This document shows, in pieces, positions 34,335 through 40,529 of a stretch of 40,529 bases of DNA. The stretch comes from an uncultured Lachnospiraceae bacterium (GTDB lineage Bacteria; Bacillota; Clostridia; Lachnospirales; Lachnospiraceae). Position numbers and translations under genes: made by a program. The notes beneath the pieces were generated by a model that saw only the letters and a list, made by a program, of their open reading frames with translations, ran no database searches and had not been told where the DNA came from. Positions within the stretch are counted from its first letter, which is position 1. Each line of letters begins with the position of its first letter. The stretch covers positions 1 through 40,529 of the forward strand of contig CANRGB010000013.1 of the NCBI GenBank assembly GCA_947630005.1, read 5' to 3'.

Positions 34335-36695
34335 ATGAAATGTCTGATACTGGCGGGAGGCAAGGGGAACAGCCTGTGGCCTCTTTCAAGGGAGGAATAT
34401 CCGAAGCAGTTTATGCAGATCCGGAAGAACCGCTCGCTGCTTCAGGAGACGGTTGCGAGAAATATCCCGTTCTGCGATGAGTTCCTGATCACGACGAACG
34501 CTTCCTGCCATTTTATCGTGAAAGGGCAGATGCAGGCATTTCGGGAACTGAAGTACCGCTGTATCCTCGAGGAGGAAGGACGCAAGACAGCGCCGGCGAT
34601 CGCGCTGACCTGCATGTATCTGAATCCTTCCGAGCTGGTTTTTGTCGTCTCGGCCGACCAGATTATCGAGGGTCTGGAGTACAAGGAAACGATCATGCGC
34701 GGCCGCGCGCTCGCGAAGCAGGGAAGGCTTGTCACCTTCGGCATGGAGGTGATGTCCCCGCACACCGGATACGGCTATATCCTCCACGAGGGGGAGCGCG
34801 TGCTTGAATTCAGGGAGAAACCGGATCCGGAGGATGCGCGGCGGTATTTTGAGCACGGCGGCTATTTCTGGAACAGCGGCAATTTTCTGTTCCGGGCAGG
34901 CGATTTCCTGCATGAGCTGAAAAAACACGATCCCGAGGTCTATGAGGCCTGCCAGGCGGCGGCAAAGAAAGTCAGGATGGACGGAAGCGTTGTCTTCCTC
35001 GACAGGGAGCTGATGGAGACGATTCCGTCCGTCTCGGTGGAGAAAGCCGTGTTTGAGCGGTCAGACTGCGTGTCTGTGGTGAAAGCCTCCTTTTACTGGA
35101 AGGATATCGGAAATCTGGAAGTCCTGACGGATTATATGAAACATGAGGACGGACATAATGTCATACGGGAGAACTGCCGGAACGTCACCGTGCTCAACCA
35201 GTCGGAACGGCAGCTTGTCGTCGCGAACGCGGTGCGGGATGTCACGATCGTAAACACGGAGGATGCCTGCTATATCACCGGGCAGACCGGCGGGGCGGCC
35301 ATCAAGCAGATCATGCAGCTTCACCCGGAGTACGCGCCGTATTTTGAGAAATCCGGAGCAGTGTACCGTCCGTGGGGGATGTACGAGATTCTGAGTTACA
35401 CGTCGAATTACAAGGTGAAAAAGGTGCGCGTATATCCCGGGAAATCGCTCACAACGCACCGCCACGCGCTGCGCAGCGAGCAGTGGTCCGTCGTGCAGGG
35501 AACCGCCACCGTCACGCTCAACGGCGAGGTGCGCGAGCTTCCTCTGTACAGCAGCATTGAGGTTCCGGTCGGCGTCAGCCATATGCTGTCTAATCATTCG
35601 GAGGAAGAGCTGGTCATTGTGGAGGTATCCTTCGGCCCTCAGGTCACGGAGGAGGACAAGGAGTGCGTCTCTGAGGCGCCTCCCGGTGCGGGCGTTTCTG
35701 AGGAAGTCGTTCTGTGCGAGCCGGTATTCAAGGATTATCTCTGGGGAGGCACAAAACTCCGGGATATCTATGGGAAGAAGTGCGATTACGACACGATAGC
35801 GGAGAGCTGGGAGCTTTCCGCGCACGAGGACGGACAATGCCGCGTCGCTTCCGGAAGATACAAAGGGATGCTGTTCCGGGAATATCTGGAAGTGATTGGG
35901 GAGGACGCTCTCGGGTGGAAATGCCAGGCGTTTGAGAAATTTCCTCTGCTGATCAAATTTATCGACGCGAAAAAGCCGCTTTCCGTCCAGGTTCATCCGG
36001 ACGACAGCTATGCGCTTCCGAATGAGAATGAGTACGGGAAAAACGAGATGTGGTATATCATGGACTGCGAGGAGGGAGCGTCGATCTATTTCGGCCTTAA
36101 AAAAGAAGTGTCGCCGCAGGAACTGAAAGAACGGGTCCTTGACAATACCATAACGGAAGTACTGCAGGAAATAAAAGTGAAAAAAGGCGATACCTTTTTT
36201 GTGGAAGCGGGAACGATCCACGCGATCGGCGGTGGGATTCTGATCTGCGAGATCCAGCAGAATTCCAACTGCACCTACCGGCTTTATGATTACGACCGGA
36301 AGGATAAATTCGGGAATCCCAGAAAGCTGCAGCTGGACAGGGCGGTCGCCGTCGCGAGCATGTCGGCGGCCGGCGCGCAGGAGGAGGAAAACGATTCCGG
36401 AAAGGAAGCGCTGCCCGCGGAACTGTATTCTGTTTTGGAGCGGGACGGATGCCGGGTGCGGAGGCTGTGCGAGTGCAAGTATTTCACAAGCGTGTATTAC
36501 GAGGTGGAGACGTCCGTGCAGATCGCGGGCGATGAGGCTTCCTTCTCCTCCGTCGTGATACTTGAGGGGCGCGGCGTGATCCGCGTCGGCGGCGGGAAGC
36601 TGGATTTCGTGCCTGCCGACAGTTTTTTTGTGCACGCGGGGAAGAAAACGATCCGGATCGAAGGACGCTGCAGTTTTATTTTGACACGGTTGTGA
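34335..36695 (+). CDS. Three-domain fusion: ManC-like nucleotidyltransferase, cupin PMI (type II) and ManA PMI (type I)
   Basis: The 786-residue protein starts at the ATG eight bases after AAGGAG. Residues 1-340 are a mannose-1-P guanylyltransferase fold. Its signature reads GGKGNSLWPLSREEYPKQF (8-26), with Ser13 where ManC has the conserved Arg. The DH pair is SADQ (Gln110) and RNTAP is RKTAP; Asp109 and Lys162 (REKP) remain. Residues 342-445 are a cupin that exactly fits G-x5-H-x-H-x4-E-x6-G (G369, H375, H377, E382, G389), as in type II phosphomannose isomerase. Residues 455-786 are a zinc-type ManA with Gln552/His554 (VQVHPDD), Glu571 (GKNEMW) and His629 (GTIHAIGGG). It probably makes mannose-6-P from fructose-6-P. 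The nucleotidyltransferase may be weak or inactive. Confidence 0.88.
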   Translation: MKCLILAGGKGNSLWPLSREEYPKQFMQIRKNRSLLQETVARNIPFCDEFLITTNASCHFIVKGQMQAFRELKYRCILEEEGRKTAPAIALTCMYLNPSELVFVVSADQIIEGLEYKETIMRGRALAKQGRLVTFGMEVMSPHTGYGYILHEGERVLEFREKPDPEDARRYFEHGGYFWNSGNFLFRAGDFLHELKKHDPEVYEACQAAAKKVRMDGSVVFLDRELMETIPSVSVEKAVFERSDCVSVVKASFYWKDIGNLEVLTDYMKHEDGHNVIRENCRNVTVLNQSERQLVVANAVRDVTIVNTEDACYITGQTGGAAIKQIMQLHPEYAPYFEKSGAVYRPWGMYEILSYTSNYKVKKVRVYPGKSLTTHRHALRSEQWSVVQGTATVTLNGEVRELPLYSSIEVPVGVSHMLSNHSEEELVIVEVSFGPQVTEEDKECVSEAPPGAGVSEEVVLCEPVFKDYLWGGTKLRDIYGKKCDYDTIAESWELSAHEDGQCRVASGRYKGMLFREYLEVIGEDALGWKCQAFEKFPLLIKFIDAKKPLSVQVHPDDSYALPNENEYGKNEMWYIMDCEEGASIYFGLKKEVSPQELKERVLDNTITEVLQEIKVKKGDTFFVEAGTIHAIGGGILICEIQQNSNCTYRLYDYDRKDKFGNPRKLQLDRAVAVASMSAAGAQEEENDSGKEALPAELYSVLERDGCRVRRLCECKYFTSVYYEVETSVQIAGDEASFSSVVILEGRGVIRVGGGKLDFVPADSFFVHAGKKTIRIEGRCSFILTRL

Positions 36696-36720
36696 TGACC
36701 GGGAAAGGAGCGCGCGGGAT

Positions 36721-38133
36721 ATGTACAGCAGAAAAAAGAGCAGATGGCTGAAGCATCTGGATTTCATGATTCTTGATATCATCAGTGTCTGCCTTTCCCT
36801 GTCGCTGGCGTACGGTCTCAGGCACGGATTTGACAGTGTGTATGCCCGTTCGGAGTATATGCGGATCGGTGTTCTGATGATCATGATCGATATCCTGCTG
36901 GTTTTCTTCAGAAACAGCTACCAGGATGTGATACGAAGAGGATATCTGAAGGAGCTCGGCGCCGCCTCCGCCCATTTTTCCCTTATCATGACCGGCGTGC
37001 TTCTTTATCTTTTTGCCATGCAGAGATCGGAGCTGTATTCGCGGCTCACGCTGTTCTGGACCTGGGGGATCGGGATGGTTCTGATGTATCTGTTCCGCAT
37101 CTCTCTGAAAACCTGGCTGCGGAAGCGGATGATGCAGAGAAACCATCTGGTATCCGTTCTGGCTGTTGTGTCCTCCGATACCGCCAAAGAGACGATCCGC
37201 GGCCTTCTCGAGCGGAAATACCGCGACTATGAGATCACAGGCGTCATACTTGCGGACGGGAATCCGAACGGCTGGACGGAAGTTGAAGGCGTTCCCGTGG
37301 CGGCGGACTGCCGTGACTTTATTGATTATATCAAAGAAAATGTCGTGGACGAGCTGTTTGTCAGCGTCTCCGGTGATTTTCAGGCGACGGAGAATATCAT
37401 GCAGTCCTGCATCCGGATGGGGATCATCGTGCACCAGAATCTGATGGGAATCAACAATGCCGGCAATAAAGTCGTGGATGAGTTTGCGGGTTTTATGGTT
37501 CTGACGAGCAGCATCAAGGTGGCGGCTTACCGGGATCTGTTCCTTAAAAGGTGCATGGATATCGCGGGAGCTCTGGCCGGACTCTTTCTGACGGCGCTCA
37601 TGTTTCCGTTTGTCGCCGCGGCGGTCCGGAAAAAGAGTCCCGGCCCGATTCTGTTTGCCCAGGAGAGAATCGGAAAAAACGGAAGAAAATTCCGGATGTA
37701 TAAATTCCGTTCCATGTACGCGGACGCCGAGGCGCGAAAGAAAGAACTGCTGAAACAGAACGAGATGCAGGGACTGATGTTCAAAATTGAGAAGGATCCC
37801 CGCATTATTCCCGGCGTGGGAGAGTTTATCCGGAAGACGTCGATCGATGAGTTTCCGCAGTTCTGGAACGTTCTGAAAGGCGATATGAGCCTGATCGGGA
37901 CGCGGCCTCCGACCGTGGAGGAATATGAGCAGTATAATATGAATCATCTTGTCCGGATTTCGATCCGTCCCGGCATGACAGGACTGTGGCAGGTGAGCGG
38001 CAGGAACAGGATCACGGATTTTGAAGAGGTAGTCAGGCTGGATACCCGATATATCGAGGAGTGGAGCCTGAACCTCGATATCAAGATCCTGATCAAAACC
38101 GTGATGCTTATGATTAAAGGAGACGGAGAATAG
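36721..38133 (+). CDS. Polyprenyl-phosphate hexose-1-phosphate transferase (WbaP/WcaJ type)
   Basis: It starts glycan assembly by moving a hexose-1-phosphate from a nucleotide sugar to undecaprenyl phosphate. The 470-residue protein has four N-terminal helices (about 13-33, 48-66, 84-100, 108-127) and a CoA-binding-like cytoplasmic domain (about 140-265). A fifth membrane segment (281-300) and the catalytic domain follow. The catalytic domain carries KRCMDI (276-281), SPGPILFAQERIGKNG (306-321), KFRSMYAD, DEFPQFWNVLKGDMSLIGTRP (376-396) and GLWQVSGRN. These are the hallmarks of the PHPT family. AAAGGAG lies about 11 bases before the ATG. Glucose or galactose is the usual sugar for this long type. 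It is encoded late in the cluster although its step comes first. Confidence 0.93.
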   Translation: MYSRKKSRWLKHLDFMILDIISVCLSLSLAYGLRHGFDSVYARSEYMRIGVLMIMIDILLVFFRNSYQDVIRRGYLKELGAASAHFSLIMTGVLLYLFAMQRSELYSRLTLFWTWGIGMVLMYLFRISLKTWLRKRMMQRNHLVSVLAVVSSDTAKETIRGLLERKYRDYEITGVILADGNPNGWTEVEGVPVAADCRDFIDYIKENVVDELFVSVSGDFQATENIMQSCIRMGIIVHQNLMGINNAGNKVVDEFAGFMVLTSSIKVAAYRDLFLKRCMDIAGALAGLFLTALMFPFVAAAVRKKSPGPILFAQERIGKNGRKFRMYKFRSMYADAEARKKELLKQNEMQGLMFKIEKDPRIIPGVGEFIRKTSIDEFPQFWNVLKGDMSLIGTRPPTVEEYEQYNMNHLVRISIRPGMTGLWQVSGRNRITDFEEVVRLDTRYIEEWSLNLDIKILIKTVMLMIKGDGE

Positions 38134-38165
38134 GGCGGGAAACAAAGGGAAAATTTTATTAATTT

Positions 38166-38222
38166 TCAATTAACTATTGATTATACCTCTTTATTTGTTA
38201 AAAAAATGTGTTAAATTAGACA
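38166..38222 (+). promoter_or_regulatory. AT-rich promoter region of the deacetylase-like gene
   Basis: The gap 38134-38249 is sharply AT-rich compared with its surroundings. TTGTTA (38195-38200) and TAGACA (38217-38222) are 16 bp apart and would start transcription just before the AAAGGGGGG RBS. Upstream lies a small dyad TCAAT-taact-ATTGA (38166-38180) that might be an operator. The promoter match is moderate. Confidence 0.4.
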
Positions 38223-38249
38223 TATGCGTTGAGTAAAGGGGGGCAAAAG

Positions 38250-40391
38250 ATGAAATTTTTAAAAGGGAAAAAGGGGAAAAAATATCCGGAAATGGTCGAT
38301 ACGATCCATGGGGATGCTCCGGATGAGGCAATTTTGAATGAGAGAATCCCGGATGAAGGTACTTCGGATGAGCCGGTTCCGAATGGAAGGATCCCGGATG
38401 AAGCGGTTTCGGATGGAAGGATTCCGGATAAAGCGGTTTCGGATGGAAGGATTCCGGATGGAGCAGTTTCGGATGGAAGGATTCCGGATGAAGCGGTTCC
38501 GGATGGAAGGATTCCGGATGAAGCGGCTTCGGATGGAAGGATTCCGGATGGAGCGGCTCCGGATGAAAAGATCCCGGATGGGAGGACTCCGGATGAAACG
38601 TTCCCGGACAGGAGAGTTCCGGATCATGGAAACCCGGATGAAGAAATTTCAGATGAGGATGCCTTGAGTGAAAACGTTTCGGGCTTTTCGGATTCTGCTT
38701 TTGACGCGGCGGATGAGAACGGATGGCCGGATTGGGATCTGTCGGATGACGAAGCGTCCGGACATGAACCGGAGGCGGAATATCCGGACAGGGAGGATCG
38801 GGAACCAGACTTTGAGTCTCCTTATGAAGAAGTCAGTCCGGGTCAGGAAGAAGATGAGTTCGCATCGGACGCCGGGGAGCCAAGTGAGAGGGATCTTGCG
38901 AGGCAGGCCAGAATGCGGAGGCGCAAGCGCGAGCTTCGCAGGGTCCGCATCACGATCTGCCTGCTGATTCTGCTGCTGTTTGCGGCAGCGGGAGCTGTCG
39001 GTTACTGGCTGTTTGCCGGCCGCGACGCAGGGCCCGGTCTGTCCGGGGATTCCGGCAGGGGAGCGGCCGTGACGGACAGGGATGCGGAAGGGACCGATGT
39101 CAGGACGGAACCGGCAAAGGAAAGCCAGACGGAAAAGCCTGCCGCGCAGAGCGGGGAGGCGCAGACGGAAAAAACGCCGGAGCCCCAGAGTGCTTTGACG
39201 GACGTGGCTGCGCGTGCCGATCTGATGGCTGCGCAGTACGATTATGACGGCGCGATCTCTCTGCTTCAGAGTCAGGAGACGTACGCGTCGGATACGGCGG
39301 CGCAGAATAAGGTGGCGGAGTATCAGGCGTTAAAGGAAGCGTGCGTGGAAGTCTCTCCGGATACGGTTTCGCATGTGTTTGTTCATTCGCTGATCGTTGA
39401 TCCGTCCCGTGCTTTTGACGGTGATGCCGGAGAAAAAGGATACAACCTCAACATGGTGACGCTGGATGAGTTTAAAAAGATTATCCAGTCCATGTATGAG
39501 AAGGGATTTGTTCTGGTCAGTCTGCACGATATGGGTGAGATTGACGCGAACGGAAAAATGCAGCGCAAGAGCATTCTGCTTCCGGAAGGGAAAAAGCCGG
39601 TCATTTTCTCGCAGGATGACGTGAGTTATTATCACTCCTACGCGAATGACGGTTTTGCGGACCGGCTGATCGTCGATGAGAACGGTGAGGTAAAGAACGA
39701 ATATACCGATGCCGCCGGAAATACAACGGTCGGCGATTATGATATGGTTCCGGTGCTGGATACATTTATAAAAGAGCATCCGGATTTCTCCTATCATGGC
39801 CGGAAAGGCATTGTGGTGCTCACGGGCTATAACGGAGTACTTGGATACCACACGGACGGCGACTACAGAGACAAGCTGGCGCTGCAGGAGGATCAGGCGA
39901 AATGGCTGGAGGAACATCCGGAATTTGATTTCGACGCGGATGTGGCGGCCGCGACGAAGGTAGCCGACGCGATGAAAGCGTCCGGCTGGGAGTTCGCCAG
40001 CCACACGTGGGGACATATTTCCGTCTCGGATGTATCCCTCGAAAAGCTTCAGACGGATACGCAGAAGTGGCTGGACTATGTTTCCCCGATCGTTGGCGGC
40101 ACGGATATGATCATCTTCGCGTTTGGCTCGGATATCGGAGACTGGACCGGTTATTCTTCGGACAATGAAAAATTTAATTATCTGAAGAGCGTCGGATTTG
40201 ATTACTTCTGCAATGTGGACGGCTCATCGCTGTCATGGGTACAGTTCGGGGATACCTACCTGCGGACCGGGCGTATGAATATTGACGGATACCGTATGGC
40301 GACGAATCCGGATATTTTAGCCCCGCTGTTCGACGTCAGCCAGGTGTATGACTACAACAATCGTCCGCAGATGTCGGAGTGGAGCCAGTAA
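38250..40391 (+). CDS. Membrane-anchored polysaccharide-deacetylase-like protein with cytoplasmic pentapeptide repeats
   Basis: The 713-residue protein starts at the ATG six bases after AAAGGGGGG. Residues 21-135 are 23 consecutive five-residue repeats of the form xxx(P/S)D, with a regular ten-residue core GRIPD-EAVSD at 46-105. Residues 136-220 are very acidic. A basic stretch (217-232) then precedes one membrane helix (233-256), so the tail should be cytoplasmic and the rest outside. After a Glu/Thr-rich linker and a short helical part (about 315-365) comes a NodB-like domain (about 372-700). It has an acidic pair in FSQDDVSYY (453-461) and the second motif SHTWGH (584-589). These fit metal-dependent glycan or peptidoglycan deacetylases, although the first motif is not the usual TFDDG. 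It may trim or modify the exported glycan or the wall. Confidence 0.78.
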   Translation: MKFLKGKKGKKYPEMVDTIHGDAPDEAILNERIPDEGTSDEPVPNGRIPDEAVSDGRIPDKAVSDGRIPDGAVSDGRIPDEAVPDGRIPDEAASDGRIPDGAAPDEKIPDGRTPDETFPDRRVPDHGNPDEEISDEDALSENVSGFSDSAFDAADENGWPDWDLSDDEASGHEPEAEYPDREDREPDFESPYEEVSPGQEEDEFASDAGEPSERDLARQARMRRRKRELRRVRITICLLILLLFAAAGAVGYWLFAGRDAGPGLSGDSGRGAAVTDRDAEGTDVRTEPAKESQTEKPAAQSGEAQTEKTPEPQSALTDVAARADLMAAQYDYDGAISLLQSQETYASDTAAQNKVAEYQALKEACVEVSPDTVSHVFVHSLIVDPSRAFDGDAGEKGYNLNMVTLDEFKKIIQSMYEKGFVLVSLHDMGEIDANGKMQRKSILLPEGKKPVIFSQDDVSYYHSYANDGFADRLIVDENGEVKNEYTDAAGNTTVGDYDMVPVLDTFIKEHPDFSYHGRKGIVVLTGYNGVLGYHTDGDYRDKLALQEDQAKWLEEHPEFDFDADVAAATKVADAMKASGWEFASHTWGHISVSDVSLEKLQTDTQKWLDYVSPIVGGTDMIIFAFGSDIGDWTGYSSDNEKFNYLKSVGFDYFCNVDGSSLSWVQFGDTYLRTGRMNIDGYRMATNPDILAPLFDVSQVYDYNNRPQMSEWSQ
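38310..38654 (+). repeat. 15/30-bp coding tandem repeats
   Basis: These bases encode the 23 pentapeptides of the deacetylase-like protein. The best-conserved part (38385-38564) is six 30-bp units reading GGAAGGATTCCGGATGAAGC plus a GGTTTCGGAT-like end. Outer units are more diverged, so the array seems to have grown in the middle. Units are multiples of three, so gain or loss keeps the frame. Confidence 0.9.
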
Positions 40392-40423
40392 ACCGGCATT
40401 AGGAATCGGATAATAAAGAATAA

Positions 40424-40529
40424 AAAGAGAAGCAAAGAGAAACAAAGAGAAGCAAAGAGAAGCAAAGAGAAGCAAAGAGAAGCAAAGAGAAGCAAAGAGA
40501 AGCAAAGAGAAGCAAAGAGAAGCAAAGAG
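40424..40529 (+). repeat. 10-bp tandem repeat running off the window end
   Basis: The unit AGCAAAGAGA repeats about ten times with exact 10-bp register from 40431 to the last base. There is one variant copy (AACAAAGAGA at 40441) and a decayed half-copy at 40424. The + strand has no T in the whole array. It starts 33 bp after the deacetylase-like stop. Its full length is unknown because the window ends inside it. Confidence 0.95.

Noticed and set aside
35061-36884. Long minus-strand open frame (607 codons) opposite the three-domain ManC/PMI gene
   Set aside because: It mirrors a well-supported + strand gene. In GC-rich coding DNA, antisense frames stay open because of codon bias. No sensible domain appears in its translation.
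36676-38169. Minus-strand open frame (497 codons) opposite the WbaP-type transferase
   Set aside because: It is the antisense shadow of a gene with clear family motifs, and its own translation is His/Arg/Gln-rich without motifs.
38385-38564. Regular 30-bp units considered as a CRISPR array
   Set aside because: Units are back to back with no spacers, lie inside a coding frame and encode a regular peptide repeat.
40424-40529. 10-bp repeat considered as CRISPR, origin iterons or a coding repeat
   Set aside because: The units are too short and have no spacers. No DnaA-like boxes or initiator gene are near, and no supported gene covers it.

Overview
The window carries 30 protein-coding genes, all on the + strand, with G+C-rich codon use, strong AGGAGG-type ribosome binding sites and Firmicutes-style -35/-10 promoters. 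The Pst/PhoPR gene set, the L,D-transpeptidase with putative peptidoglycan-binding repeats, and the surface-glycan cluster suggest a moderately high-GC Clostridia, most likely a Lachnospiraceae-like gut bacterium. This assignment is an inference; no rRNA or other marker gene is present. I saw no tRNA, rRNA, insertion sequence, prophage or CRISPR array.

Region 1 (1-7631) is a phosphate block. It holds pstC (5' end cut by the window), pstA, pstB and phoU, then a Na+/phosphate symporter of the NptA type, then the PhoP/PhoR two-component pair. Upstream of the symporter are TTTTACAT direct repeats on an 11-bp pitch that look like a PhoP box. The phoPR promoter overlaps the symporter stop codon.

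Region 2 (7632-9581) has an L,D-transpeptidase. Its promoter is preceded by a second, shorter TTTACA-like 11-bp repeat. A strong rho-independent terminator and then a new promoter separate it from the next operon.

Region 3 (9582-40391) is a large cell-surface polysaccharide cluster. rmlA and rmlD serve dTDP-L-rhamnose synthesis, but rmlB and rmlC are not in the window. An 862-residue membrane protein looks like two polymerase-type halves in one chain. It is followed by a WecG/TagA-family transferase, a GT4 enzyme, a two-domain GT4 enzyme, an ABC exporter whose ATPase has a C-terminal glycan-binding-type extension (Wzm/Wzt), a small coiled-coil protein and three more GT4 enzymes. Next comes a cassette of a GT-C membrane transferase, a GtrB/DPM-like GT2 and a UPF0104-type membrane protein, which resembles a three-component system that decorates a glycan outside the membrane. 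GDP-sugar genes follow: manC, gmd, rmd (predicted product GDP-D-rhamnose), a phosphoglucomutase/phosphomannomutase, and a three-domain protein joining a diverged ManC domain to two unrelated phosphomannose isomerase domains. The cluster ends with a polyprenyl-phosphate hexose-1-P transferase, which would start the glycan on lipid, and a membrane-anchored polysaccharide-deacetylase-like protein with a cytoplasmic pentapeptide-repeat tail. A 10-bp tandem repeat runs off the window end.

Taken together, the cluster probably makes a rhamnose- and mannose-family-containing lipid-linked glycan, exports it by an ABC transporter and modifies it outside. The most unusual items are the double polymerase-like protein, the ManC/PMI-II/PMI-I fusion with a degenerate nucleotidyltransferase signature, the pentapeptide-repeat tail, the 80-nt overlap between the double GT4 and wzm, and the possible link between phosphate regulation and cell-wall remodelling.
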